Below are positions 22,155 through 34,341 of a stretch of 64,000 bases of DNA, piece by piece. The notes below the pieces were generated by a model. It saw only the letters and a list, made by a program, of their open reading frames with translations. It did no database searches and was not told the DNA's origin. This DNA is from Panaeolus papilionaceus. Its lineage: Eukaryota; Basidiomycota; Agaricomycetes; Agaricales. A program made the translations under genes and the position numbers. Location of the stretch: positions 81,325-145,324 of the forward strand of contig JADNRZ010000047.1 of NCBI GenBank assembly GCA_015501605.1, read 5' to 3'. Position 1 is the stretch's first letter, and the number at the start of each line of letters is the position of its first letter.

Positions 22155-22455
22155 CAACAAAAGGGTAATGTAGACCCATATGGTGTGTAGACTGTTAGAA
22201 AAAGGGTAATGTAGACCCATACAGCATGTAAACCGATGCAAATTGGTGTGTAAACCAATGTAAAAGGGTGTGTAAACCCAGACGGCATGTAAACCATTGT
22301 AAACGGGTGTGTAAACCCATATCAGAGTGTAAACTGATGTATGAATGGGTGTGTAAACCCAACACCATGTGTAAACCAGTATGTAGAGGGTGTATAGGCC
22401 CGAAACGGTGTGCAAACCGACATAACTGGTATGTAAGCCTGATGTAAATCAGCTG
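22155..22455. repeat. Degenerate minisatellite built on GTGTGTAAACC
   Basis: Units of about 35-45 bp alternate 'GTGTGTAAACCCA' with 'CATGTAAACCGATGTAAA'-like words for ~300 bp. Units vary at several bases each, so the array is old or evolves by unequal exchange. Long minus-strand frames here are a by-product of the repeat period. Confidence 0.8.
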
Positions 22456-22755
22456 AGTGGCATACATGAGTTATTGTGTAGAGGATACTTGACTGAGAGG
22501 TGGCATACACAAGTTATTGCACAGAGGACACCATAACCAAGATGCGGCAGGCACAAGTTATCGTGCAGAGGATGCAATGGCAAAGTTCTACAGGGGTGCA
22601 TAGGCCCACTTCAGTGTGTAAACCGCTGTAATGGGCGTGCTGGCCCTGTAGAGGTGGGTTTAGGTGGCATACATGGGTAATGCGCAGAGGGCACCATAAA
22701 CGAGAGATGGGATGCACAAGTAATCGCACAGAGGGCACTGTAAATGCAGAGGTTA
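22456..22755. repeat. Second degenerate repeat: GGCATACACAAGTTAT...GCAGAGG
   Basis: Four or five units share 'ggcatacacaagttatcgcacagaggacaccata' with substitutions and a length of roughly 50-60 bp. One GTGTGTAAACC unit (about 22614) is embedded, so both arrays have exchanged material. Confidence 0.65.
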
Positions 22756-24101
22756 TGGGTGACAACTGGAACATTAAATGTTGTGTAGCAGGTGCTATGA
22801 GCATGGGTGTACAGGCAACATGTTAGGTGTATAAGCACCACACAAGGACGCAATGTACAGCCAGGCAGCATAGGTGGCTGTGTGACGTTTACAGTTGCAG
22901 AGCGAGTCGCAACACCAGAGCCAGAAACTGGCACTGGCAACATGCATGGGACGAAGATCACTCGCATAGAGTGCCATGATCAAGGATAGGGGAGACAAGC
23001 TAGCGACACTGTAAAAGGACCACAGTGCAAGTGTGTAATAATGTGGCAAACTATACAACTTACTTTGGGGTGGTGATGCATTGTTGTTTTCGTTAATAGA
23101 GCTGACCGTTCGTTCTGTATGACATTGCTACTTGTATTTGTTAGCGCATAGGTTTTATGGGAAGGAAAAAGGGAGTCTTATTGAAGGAGAGTTATGATGT
23201 ACAGCAGCAGTGAAATGCTACCATTGGCATATCTGTCAACTGTGGAGGTTGGTTTCCTGATGGTTTGAGCGAGTGTGTGATATCGATGATCTAAGAGGAT
23301 CTGAGAATGGAATATGTTGAGTTAGGAAGTGAATCCATGGTGTAAAACTCTAGGAAAATAGGTAGGGATCAGGTAGAAATGTAGTGATCAGTGGATAAAG
23401 GTGTATGGTCACTCATCTACTGTGAGGTTCAATCTCCGTTGTGGCTTCTGTATAACTTATCACCAAAATTGAATTTGGATCTGAATATATATGGTACATT
23501 TAGGTGTATTCTCGGCTGAGCTTGTGTTGGTGAATGTACCGGTGGTGGTTTATATGATGCAAGAAGAATGATGAGCTGGCACGGGGTGATCGAGGTTCCT
23601 TTCTGTTGTGTGATAAGGATGTAGATACTTCACCGTGGTTTTTGTTAGGAGGATAAGAAAATAAAGGAGTGAGCCGAGCGATACATGTCGCCCAGACTAC
23701 CAGCGAGGCGATGTACACGATAGTGAAGAGGAGACATGTAGTCGGATTGGTTCAGGGTGCTGACTCGCTCACGTGACCAAGAAGGTGGATATGTGCTCGC
23801 ACATATCCCTCCAGGCTGCAGCGCCTTCGCAAATTGAATCCAGGACCCATTCACGCTATCCCTGCCCGGATCCCTCAAATTCTGATTTTGGTAATTTCCC
23901 TGCGTGCATGCATGCTGCACATCACTGCAATCACCTGACGGCCTCGTGTCGTTCAGTTTGAACTTTGAACACCCGGCTGCCTCATGTATCACATGCATAC
24001 AACTGGAATTCTGCTAGAGACATCTTCCACTCCGACGCTCACTTACCTGCATACCTCTTCCCACAGACTCCAGCCCCTACTTCGTCGTCAACAATCGTGT
24101 C
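22756..24101. other. Intergenic region upstream of the intact GTPase gene
   Basis: No gene supported. The last ~170 bp (23930-24050) resemble 31740-31910, another remnant of a GTPase 5' flank. A covarying palindrome sits at 23787-23808, about 300 bp before the GTPase start. Confidence 0.5.
23787..23808. repeat. Covarying palindrome, locus 2
   Basis: GGATATGTGC + TC + GCACATATCC, perfect arms of 10, preceded by gactcgctcacgtgaccaagaaggt and followed by ctccag. The flanks match the minus strand at 13.13 kb while the arms differ symmetrically. Confidence 0.75.
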
Positions 24102-25509
24102 ATGGAGGATCTTGAACTCAACAACCTTGAAGTTACCGGTGATATTTCTGTCAAACCTGTAACCAAAATACCCGGCGGCAAAGTCGTATATATGTATGTG
24201 TGATGTTGGTCATGGTCTTTTTGTTTTCCTAATGAATGAAACTATTTAGCATCATGGGGCCGACTGGTGCCGGGAAGAGTACAGTAAGTAAAACACTGTG
24301 CACCACATTACCACCCAATTCACCTTAGACTGAATATGTCTTTGCCTCTTCAAGTTTATTGAGGCGCTTGCAGGAGGCTCACAGAACCTTGCTATTTCGA
24401 GCGATCAGCTCGCTGGGTTTACTCAGCATGTTACTGCTTACAAGCTTGTCAACGTTGTGCGGCGATACACTGGCCGGGTAATTTACCTGGTTGATACACC
24501 AGGATTTTCCGATGATAAGATATCGGAGATCGAGGTCATGGATATGCTCGGAGATTGGCTAGAACAGAATTGGTAAGCTGTTCCCTTTGATACCACAATT
24601 CCTAGGGGAGAATATCCAACTAACTTTGTGCTAGTTCTGCAATGTACTTTACTATATCGTTTCTCACTCCGATCACAGTAACTCGCCTTCCAGGAAGCAG
24701 GCGGCGAACGATCAAAATGTTGAAAGAATCGTTGGGTGAGACGACTGGTTCAGTGACTGTTACCACAACAATGTGGGATACCCTTCACAGTGAACGGACG
24801 CGCAGTCGAGCGGAAAAGACCTTTGAACAATTAAAAGACCAGGTTTTCAAGGTAAGCAGTCCCATTTCCTGTGTTGTCCTTGAAACATCGCTCACTCTGG
24901 ACCTAGGAGTTCTTTGGGAGGGAAACCAACTTACTGCGATTTATGGGTACCAGGACTTCAGCCCTTCAAGTGATGGATATTGCTCTTGGGGACTATAATC
25001 CACTATTCGACATATCAGCAAACAGTTCCACCCATCTCTATTGTGACTTGCATGAGCGCATCGAGGGCGCTTTTCAGAAGAAAGTCATAATTGAGTTAGA
25101 CCTGGCTCATTCCGACACACAAACCAACAAAGAACTCAAAGCCATCCTGGAGCAGGATCAGAAGGCAAATGACGAGATGTTGGCGAAATTCATTTCCCAA
25201 TTGGTCCAATTCGGAGAACCACCTTGCGACTTTCGGGAAGGCGCACAAGCTCTACGCAAGTCCATCATGGCCAAAATCGTCCCAGCCAACCATAAAATGC
25301 GGGATGTTTTCCAACAGTGGACCGACGAACCAGGGATTCGCAGTGGGCCCGTCTCTGACGCCAAGCTCACAAAGACTATACTTGCCATGCTCGCCAAGCA
25401 ACACATTGCCCATCAACCATCGTGGAAACACAATTTCAACGAACCATTCCGTCGATTACTCAACTCCACCAACATCCATCACCCCAATTGGCTCAAGCGC
25501 GGGGAGTGA
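24102..25509 (+). CDS. AIG1-like P-loop GTPase, copy B (intact)
   Basis: Five exons, 24102-24193, 24250-24283, 24355-24572, 24635-24851 and 24907-25509, give a 387-residue protein with consistent phases and GT...AG introns. It is predicted to bind and hydrolyse GTP; cellular role unknown. Residues 31-42 hold the P-loop IMGPTGAGKST, followed by LVDTPGFSD (G3) near residue 90, then LTPITVTRLPGSRR and TVTTTMWDTLHSERTRS, a block characteristic of basidiomycete GTPases of this class. The C-terminal ~200 residues are mostly helical and charged, probably coiled coil, and end in LKRGE; this tail is about 47 residues shorter than in copies A and C, mainly through loss near residues 340-370. Intron 2 has a normal AG acceptor, unlike the other two copies. 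It stands alone, without the Ser/Pro-rich and secreted-protein neighbours. Confidence 0.85.
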
Positions 25510-25794
25510 AATGACAGGTACGTTTGATGTACGTCTTACATCTGTGAAGTTCTCTTTGCTTACATGTGTAGCTGTGTCCCATTGGGCACGTTCTCGGATT
25601 TCACATTGCTCACATCGTTCTATATCCAGTTCTTTTTCTTTCCTTCGCTCAACCTGAGTCTCCATGTCTCGCTGGTGTTCGTTCGAATGACCCATTTATA
25701 TATGTAGCCTGCAAGGTTTCGACCGTTCCGAGATGACTCTGTCCCATATTTAGGCCATTAGTCGCATATCCACATATAAATACATATTTTGTAT
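25510..25794. other. 3' flank of GTPase copy B
   Basis: No gene supported. Partly alignable to the 3' flanks of copies A and C; contains no long conserved frame. Confidence 0.4.
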
Positions 25795-26130
25795 CATCGT
25801 CGGACTGAGTATACATATCATTTTCACGAATCTATGGTTTCATCAGCGCGATCTGAGGAGAAAAGTTATATCATCTAACGTGAGGTGGTCTTAAACAGGA
25901 CACCCTCGTGCATGTATCTATCAGTATTGATAACTCGAAGGATCGATCCCGTATCTTGGCTTGCTGGACATCCAAAGGGAGTGCCAAAGTTAAACCAGTA
26001 ATAATAGTTCCCTCTCCCCACTCACTGAGTCGAAATGCAATCAGATATCGTATGTCATGAATCGTGTCAAGGAAGAGGTCACGCACGAACTCGCGACGAG
26101 AATATAAATTGGACAAACTAAATTTATCTA
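25795..26130. repeat. GTPase 3'-flank repeat, copy 1
   Basis: Begins cgtcggactgagta and ends near ctaacagataatcaacgccg. It is clearly homologous to 30765-31115, sharing 'aaacaggaca', 'cgacgagaa' and 'acaaactaaattta' blocks with many substitutions. Minus-strand frames are not conserved, so it is treated as non-coding. Confidence 0.65.
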
Positions 26131-29100
26131 ACAGATAATCAACGCCGAAACAGAACCTTTCTTCAGCACACCACCACCACCCCCGCTACTACCACCATCC
26201 CAACACCACCTCCACCAAAGACGTCTCTTCTTCTTCACTCCCTTTACCTAATATCCGTCTGCCCCCGACATTCGTGCACAATTCCGTTTCTACTGCTCTA
26301 TATCTTCCCCATTGTCGATACGCCATCACGATTCGAGCGGTGGGACCCAACGAGCTCACATTGATGGTGATGAAGGAAGGTCCAGCTCATCAACAAAATT
26401 GGTTTGTTTGTTTGGTGCACGGTAAAACCCGCACCGGGTCGCAAACAGTGCGCATCCTCACTGTCGACATTCTCAGTGTGCCTGCTCCCCTTTTGCCTCA
26501 CTCGTGAAAAAAAAACATTATATCTATAATACAAGTAACTTGGCTGCCACTCACATTATACCCATGACCCGGAATTCATTTCAAACTACTTATCAATATT
26601 ATCCATGCGTCAGGCGTCACCAAAGCCCTTACCGATCATCTCTTCATATGTAACCCAGAAAACATCAGGTATTGTCATTCAGCTTCCTCCAAATCGACAA
26701 AGCATGCACTCATAATTGCTTTAAATAACAAAACCAAGGCACGGACCGCGATCATGCTCACGCTCACGCTCACCCCCCACCCTTATCATTTGAGTCAGAA
26801 GGAATCAGAACCCCAGAAAGAAAATTAAGGCACGCCTGATTCATAAACCTAGCCCTCCACAATGCACACCCCAAGCAGGGCGCCCATGAACGTCGCCGTA
26901 TCATCTTGTTGGTATCAAACCGGACATTGAGATCAAAAAGACATGTATGTAGTTGTAGATGTGGGTGAGGACGTGGATGTGAGAAGAGTAATCGGCGTAG
27001 ATGCAGATACGGGTTGAGGACCAGAGTCTATGACGGATGATCAATTATAGATTAATAATCACCGTCAATGTGGAAGAAATAGTAAAGCGAGGGGAATGTA
27101 AGATGAACAAACCTGTGCGCAAGCTTCCTCAAAGCAAGTGCATCTGAGAATAGAACAAGCCCAAAATTGAATTAATTAGGATTATCGAATGATCAATCGC
27201 TACATATGTATAGTTAAGAGACAAATGACAGGCATCTACTCTGAGTGTAAAAATGGAATTGAAAGCCGAGAAAATCAACAGCCAGGTGAGCAACGGATCG
27301 TTGCTCGCAGGCATAAGACGAAAGAACGACAGAAATTACGATAAGAAACCACCCATAAACCGAATCGTGTCAACGAGAATTATGATAAATTGAACACACA
27401 AAAACTCCTATCACAGATAAATGACTTTGATTCTTCTGCATGCCTATCCTGAATCACATTGCCACCCCGACGACCATCATATCTTCCACCAAATCTCTTC
27501 TCCTCTCCACCACCCTGCCTGAACACCTTCCTCCCTCGAAAGAACTCCCTCCAATTCCTTATTCCTATGCTTCGGCCTCAACCCTATCTCCAATTCACCA
27601 TGACCGACCATTCAGTATACTGAAAGGTCAATCAAGGTCACAATCAGAGCTGGATCTTTGAGATGTATACACACAGAGAGAGCGGAGCAAGTGGATCCAC
27701 GAATACTACATAAGGGTATGTATGTACAACCATTACTCAGCGCCGAAGTTGACTACAAGAGGGTTGAGACAACCTGGAGAGGAGGTATAGAAAACAAACA
27801 GGTGCGCGCAAGGTGAGAGGTGGAATCGAATTGATACGAAGACTGGTTGACGACAAGATGAGGATGCACGAATATGGTCTACGCGTGCGGCACACGACAT
27901 ATACCTTCCAGGTGAAAACGCTTCGAGAAGAATGAGCCGAGGGAGGAAGACAGTTTCGGAACAGGGTGTATGAGGAACGCGAACTTTGACTGAAAGCATT
28001 CAACTCGGGCAGTATACCGGAGGTAACGAACACGAGAACTGATAAACTGATACAGGAAGAACCTTGGGCCAGCATCAGACGAAGATGTGATTCATGCCAA
28101 TAGTGCAAGAATCGGGAAACTGTGAAACGAACAGAGACGTGGGTACGAGAAGGGGAGCAAAGATACGAGAGAAGAACACAGGCTGAATAAGAGTGATTGA
28201 TATACATACACGCAGAGGCAGACCGGAGAAAGGGAACGCAGGAGTGAAGGCTGGGAACAAGGATAGTGTCGGAGAAAGCACTCAACCAATTAGACCCTAT
28301 CCGTCTGTTTCGAAATCCTGAATAAGAACGACTCCAGTTTGAAATCATCGAATACTCGTCTCAACTAATTGGTATAATCGATGAATTTGAGCATACAACG
28401 ATCTCGACAGGGCAAAGTTAAACAGAACGATTAAATTGATATTTACCTATAGTATCCTGACAGACGTGGACGCAAAACACCATTGCTGTTCACATGAAAG
28501 CGAAAAACGAGACCACCAACACCGAGGTGAGGAACACATCATCGCTCGCATCACATCGGGGCAAGACAAACAGAAATGAAAGATATTGTAAAAAATATAC
28601 CACGCAGAATCTCGCAACTCTCCCCAAATGCCCATGTATCTCCAATCCTAATAAGCACCGCCATCATTGTCGCAAGTCCACGACCACCCACATGTCTCTG
28701 CCTCTCGTTTCAACCCTCCCCTGGTGTCATTCACTGATATTTGGCATCGCATCCTTTAAATCATCCTCTGCGTTTCCCTCTGAGTTCTCCCCGAATGAGA
28801 CGACTCCGTTTGGTGATGGGGAAAGGACCAAGTTCGGATTGATTGGATGGGTGGCACTGAGATGATCAGGGGATAGAGGAGAAGTCGAAATCGAAGATAC
28901 AAGCGTTACTGGTAGACCAAAAAGGTGTACTGAGAGTAACAGATTGTAAGGCTGGTATGCGCGGTTCGCGGGTGATGATGGAAATGGGTTAACGATAGGC
29001 GAGCGACCAGCTATTTCAGGGATGCGAGAAAAGTGCGAATGCTGAGGTGTAGGATAGGGGAAGCAAGAGACCGCATACGACCAACGAGGTGACGAGTGTA

Positions 29101-30764
29101 TGGAGGAACAAATGAGCCGATGTTACAGGAAGTGAAATAAAATCAGAAAAACGAGAGGGACGACGAAAGTGGAACGCAAGTAGCAACGAAATGAACCATG
29201 GTGAGACGCAGGCAGAATGAGAGCTCGTCAGAACCGATGATTTTCCTTCAAAATTGACCACTGATCAAGCTCGTGCAACGATGGAACCCGGTTTTTCGGC
29301 AAGTTCGGAGGCGATGGCTCGGCATGATGAGTGACACATGTAATCGGTGTATGCGAGGACGTGTCTACAGAATAGGGGCGCGTCAGCGAGGCTGAGTTGG
29401 GAGATTTAGAGGTAATGATGAACAAAGACAAGAGCAAAAGAGACGAGGACATGCACAAATAACGATAGAACATATCGAGTTGAATAGACATGATGGTGAT
29501 TCAGGTGGGCATGAGACGTTTTCGTGTCACGAGAGGCGACATAGTTCATTGTAACGGTAGTGAACAATGGCCCATTTGAGGGGCGGGCCAAATACACATA
29601 CAGCATCAAAGAGACAAAACAACGACAGCCAGATTTCAGACAGGATTGGATTGATGGCAGGAGTGGGGAACTCAGAGTGGCATGAGACGAGAGACGAACA
29701 GAGACACGGGTAGGAGGAGAGGGTGGGGACTCGTCACCCGAGAGAGAAGTAAGGTTGAACGAGGCAGCGGGGTAATAACGCAATCAGAGCTTGAAGACAA
29801 TAAAAGGTGAACGGGGGAGAACCAAGGACACAAGATGCGCCTGGAGATGAACTGAGGCAAGATTGAGAGTTTCTACTTCTACCCTAGAGCGTAGGCGGAG
29901 ACACTTCTGTGGGGTTGTGGATGGGAGCGCGCCAGAGACGTGGAGTTGACACGTGGATTGTGAAAAGATGAAGGAGGAATAGAAGGAAAAACACTAACGT
30001 GTCCACAGTCAATTTGCAGGGCATGAAAAGGTTCAGACAAGCTAGTAACGTGTGAGGATGAAAGGTCCATCCTGACGTGAGAGAAAATGAGACTGGGTTT
30101 GGAGGCGACATAGGTCATGGCAACGATAGTGAGCAAGGGACCAGGTCAAAACGACTCTCAACGAGACCAATGATGATGGCAATGAAGAAACGAACCACTC
30201 GGGTTGTTTGGTTGTTTATTTGCCTAGCTCACACGGCAAATCCCGTGGCTTGTTTCTTATTGCGCACCCACACTGTCGAGACCGTGAATTGATAGTCACA
30301 CTTGCCCAACCATCATTATGAACGCGAAAACCTCATACCAAGTCAAGTACGTACATACTGCTCTCGCCTGACCTCGAGCTCACATTTTCCTTCCCATCTT
30401 TTGTATGTAGAGGCACCCAAACACCACTACCGGCGCAAGCAGACGCACAGCACTACTCTCCACATTCGAAGTGGAAAGCACATCCATCCCTAGCTGAATG
30501 CCATATGACACATCCTCGAAGCAATCCCCCACGAAAACAGGGGGGTCACCGTCTGAATCTTCTTCAATAACAACATGGGTTCAGGCTCCGAAGTTATCGC
30601 CAACCTCGAAAGCGCAGAAAAAGTGTTTGACTTTGTTTCCCTACACACAGGCTCAATGACGAGGAGAGAAGGGACACGAGGGCGAGTTTTAAGGGGCATA
30701 GTGGCGTCTGGGGGAGTTGTCCATGGGTTGCATCTTCACATATACATACATACCCTGTAACGTC
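26131..30764. other. Array of decayed repeats, no intact gene recognised
   Basis: Several modules recur with heavy divergence. One, 'gatgaagaaa...gtttgtttggt...gcaaaccc', is at 26330-26480, 30140-30290 and 31490-31640. Another, 'gaacagagacgtgggtacgagaaggg', is at ~28125 and ~29695. A third, 'gaggcgacatagttcattgtaacgatagtgagcaa', is at ~29530 and ~30103. A proline-codon-like CCACCACC patch lies at 26165-26215. Short frames such as 27440-27661 and 28494-28865 lack support. The region looks like remnants of old duplications. Confidence 0.5.
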
Positions 30765-31115
30765 GTCGGACTGAGTGGGCATGCCATTTTCACGAATCGT
30801 ACGTTCCATTAGTGTGATCTCAGGGGAAATTTGAGGACGTCCAACGTGATGTGGTATTAAACAGGACATGCTCGTTCAAGTATCTATGTACATCAGTGCC
30901 TCGAAGAGCCACCCTGTATCTCGACTTGTTGAATATCCTGCGCGAATGTTCAATCAAAACACTAATATGAGGTTTCCGTTTTTCCGTGCAGCGAGTCGAG
31001 ATTCAATTCGCTATCGTATCTTATAATCATGTCAAGGACGAGATCACGCATAAGGTTGCGACGAGAACATAACATTGAACAAACTAAATTTAATTAACGG
31101 ATGATCAACATCAAC
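30765..31115. repeat. GTPase 3'-flank repeat, copy 2 (gene body missing)
   Basis: Homologous to 25795-26130 but not preceded by a GTPase coding region. It marks a former GTPase locus whose gene body is gone or too decayed to see. Confidence 0.6.
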
Positions 31116-32268
31116 AGACCATTTCTGCATCACACCGCTACCATTCCCTCCATGAGCTACCCAAATCCGTCCTTCGTAACTTAGAGAAAATGACAGCGAA
31201 CGAAAATCGAGATATTTATATTTGAAAAACAATTGTACCTGGACGCGAAACGAATGTAGAGAGAATGGTAGAGAGAGCATGCACTGTAAACCCAATTCGG
31301 CCGTTTTTTCTGGCCGCAGGAAAATGACAGCGGAAATAACGATGGGAGCCTTCATCCATTGAGAACTGAGTGACAGTGATGGCGATTCATGTGAGCACAA
31401 AAATGCATTCGTGCCATGAGAGACAATGGGACTGAGTTCAGAGAGGTAGTCACACTGATCATGCATCATGGGTCATAATGAGCGTCGTGAGCAATGGCAT
31501 AGCTTAATGCAGCTGCCAACAAGGTCGTGATTGAAGGTGATGAAGAAAGGAAACATGCAACCTGCCCACCTATTTGTTTGTTGTTTGTGGCTCGTACTGC
31601 AAACGCCAGGTCTCGTCGGTTCGTTGCGTATGACGTTGACGCCTTCAGTACACGCCTCTTTGACTCAGTCCTAGAAAATGGTCATTTCGATCTATGGAGT
31701 CTTGTAACCGTACTTTCCCTGCACCTATGCCTGCTGCGCTGCGGGCAATCACCTGACGGTCTCGTGTCGTTCACCTTGAACAATGAACGTTTGAACGCCA
31801 GGTACACCGCGAACTCGTTGATGATCATGTGATGCGCAGTGACCTCATGTACCACATGCACTTGACTGGTACTCTGCTGGAGACACTTTCCACTCCGTGC
31901 TCACCATCTTGTGTGGACATCAGTAAATTTAAAGAGATCAGGTAATGCCTCATAAATAGACCAAAATCGGTATCATTGAACGTCAGCGGCACAATCTGGC
32001 ATAATATTACAACACCCTTTATATGTACATTATAAGCCCACCCTCTGGAATGTCAGTGTCGTCAGATTGGTGACAGGTTGCTTTGGTATTGTGAAGTCTG
32101 GTCAGAATGTTGACATGTTTTGCGTACCATAATACATGGCTAATGATGTCGTTTAGCGGCAGGATTTTCCAAGATTACTATATGTATAAAGTCTGTATTG
32201 ATCTATACTAGTCGCATATGTATGATGTGCCCCTGTCAATTGATAACAGTCCTATGGAAACATAGAAT
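31116..32268. other. Intergenic region with a GTPase 5'-flank relic
   Basis: Bases 31740-31910 resemble 23930-24050, the sequence upstream of GTPase copy B (shared 'atcacctgacgg.ctcgtgtcgttca' and 'tctgctggagacactttccactcc'). No GTPase exons follow. No gene is supported in the remainder. Confidence 0.5.
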
Positions 32269-32352
32269 GCATGCGAGGCATTTCTCCAGGTACAAGACGT
32301 AAATATCATTTCGGCTAGGAAAATCTCGTATAGCCATTTTCTTTGCATCCCA
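32269..32352. repeat. 84-bp direct repeat, unit 1
   Basis: Reads gcatgcgaggcatttctcc onward to ctttgcatccc and recurs at 32501-32583 with about a dozen differences. Spacing is 232 bp. Not coding. Confidence 0.65.
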
Positions 32353-32500
32353 GTGAATAAAATGGTGTTATGACGTGACCTGTAGACATCATAATTACTG
32401 AGTATGGTGAAAGGGTACCAGAACGCGACGCATTTGTGAGCACATGCCAGGACGGTTTGTTGTTGTCCGTTGAGAAAATCCCTGTGCATACCTCATAGTA

Positions 32501-32583
32501 CATGCGAGACATTTCTTCAGGTACACGACGTAAATATCATTTCAGCCAGGAAAATCCCACATCATGATTCTTTTTGCTTCCCT
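32501..32583. repeat. 84-bp direct repeat, unit 2
   Basis: Second copy of the unit at 32269-32352; both contain the word 'acgtaaatatcatttc'. The surrounding sequence (e.g. 'catgccaggacggtttgttg') is unique. Confidence 0.65.
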
Positions 32584-32789
32584 GTCTACGTCACAATTAG
32601 CTATTAGTATCTGGACTTGCAGGGGTGACCGTAAATCAAGTAAGAGTTCCGAACAAGGCAGATAGATAGACCGATTTTCTAATTGATGGCTGATTGATGA
32701 TCCTCAGCGTTCAAACCAGAAACAATGATGAAGGTATAAAAAGATATATATTTAATCGTCTCACACATAATATTGGGGTCCAGACAATA

Positions 32790-34341
32790 TCAAACACGAC
32801 GAAGAGCCCTCTGAGCCGCCAATTTCTTCCGGGCCTTTTGGGAGTCTACACCTGCAATGACTTGATCAGGGAACACTTTCCTGTTATCCAATTACAAATC
32901 AGAAGAGCATCGACTGCAGGAGAGAGTACGTACCTGTTCCACCATTTCAAGAGAGATGCCGCCCGTTGGGTAGATATCTCATCGGGACTGTCTTCAAAGT
33001 AATCGATGATGAAGTGCCACAGGACTCGGAAGTTGAATCCATTATAGGTCTCGGACCACTGCGTAGCATCAGTGAGATTGAAAGCGAGCTATATCACGTA
33101 CCAACGAAGTTAAGCAACCAAAAAATCAGTGGAAAGCAAAGGGACCGGAGAAATTCACACACCATAACTGCGGCATATGCAATAGAACGCGGAGTAACTC
33201 GGCCAGACATGTGAAGAATAGTTGCAACATTAGACTTGGTAGCCTTTTTGGATGCGGACATTTTGACTTTCTTTCGGGAGGGACCGTCTTCAGATTCGTC
33301 TTGTTCGAACTCCTCCAAAGACGTAGGGGATGTGAAAATGGCGCAGTAAGTCTAGACATTGGTTAAGCTGAGATATCAAAATGATGAAGAATTTTAATTA
33401 CCTTGACAAGCAGGCGGCTGCATAAGAAACCCTTCTCCACGTTGCTGGAATGTGCTTTACCAAACGGGTAAAGGCAGTAGAGGAAGAGTTCATCGGAAAT
33501 ATTAATAGTTCCGTCCCTGATGCAAGCACGTGTTCTACGAGAGCGTTAATATCAGACAGATTGCAAGGAATGAAAGCCCACATACCCTTCGTCTGACCAA
33601 TCGTACTCAATGGGACACAAAAGTTGACCCGTGATGTCATTGTGCAAACCACGATTTCCTCGAGACTTCATGGAAAAAGGGACCGAGGGAACAAAACCCT
33701 CATTAAGCCAGTTCGCCAGTTCCTCCTTGATGCGGCGCAGGTCATCGCTCCTGGCATCGTTGGCTCCCTTTTGAAGCTAAGGAGGTGATGATTACCACCT
33801 TACCATGCTCGGAAGAGGGGGGAGACATACCTGAGAGACCAGCCTGTCAAGATCTTCGACCTCGGCCTGGTCATCTTCCAACAACGAGCGAAGACTGGGA
33901 ACTTGTTGTAACATAAGATTGTACCCTCGGTACAAGCGATCGAGGCTATTGAGTGAGTGACCTGTGAGATAACATGCTTGAAAAGTTGAGAGAGACCTAC
34001 TTTAACTGCTCTTCCTCTTCTTCTTTGTTGGCTGCAGCAGCGTCTGAAGGTTCCTCGCTAGAACGTCTGTCTGCTTCCGAAAGCAGGTCGTCCAGAGGCT
34101 CGAAGAGGGTAACCAACCGACGGATGCCCCACCCCAATGATACGGCGCTTCTATAAAATTCCTAGTCACCGTGGTCTATGGACAGTGAAGGAAGGGCTCG
34201 TTCAACTCACGATTTCTTCTTGGGACACTGGCCATTAGCCATGTGGACCTCTTGCTCCAACGCAGCAATACGACGTTTCAACCGGATAACCACTTCCTGA
34301 TTGGAAGGGGGAGGAGATGGGGAACGATGTGGAGAAGCCAT
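32790..34341 (-). CDS. DUF6698-like protein, intact eight-exon gene
   Basis: Function unknown; the family is a basidiomycete-specific group often found near transposons. Exons on the minus strand: 34341-34211, 34150-34001, 33945-33831, 33776-33586, 33534-33402, 33351-33163, 33088-32934 and 32880-32790. Introns are 50-74 bp, all GT...AG, and phases agree, giving 384 residues. The N-terminus (RLKRRIAALEQEVHMANGQ) is a short coiled coil. Family-like blocks follow: LQKGANDARSDDLRRIKEEL, GLHNDITGQLLCPIEYDW, then FLYCLYPFGKAHSSNVEKGF, TYCAIFTSPTSLEEF, a basic patch RKKVKMSASKK, HMSGRVTPRSIAYAAVM, and WSETYNGFNFRVLWHFIIDY with LLKWWNRKVFP. The C-terminus is Lys/Arg-rich. The Pfam assignment is from memory of the motif pattern. 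Complete frame and splice sites suggest it is expressed or recently functional. Confidence 0.72.

Noticed and set aside
22150..22760. CRISPR-like array
   Set aside because: Units are degenerate, have no fixed spacer length, and the genome is clearly eukaryotic.
22125..22967. Several overlapping minus-strand frames rich in His, Tyr and Thr
   Set aside because: They follow the minisatellite period; no start context, splice sites or conserved motif.
28560..28700. Possible protein-kinase remnant on the minus strand (IGDTWAFGE-like)
   Set aside because: Only a few residues resemble a kinase subdomain and no catalytic motif is nearby.
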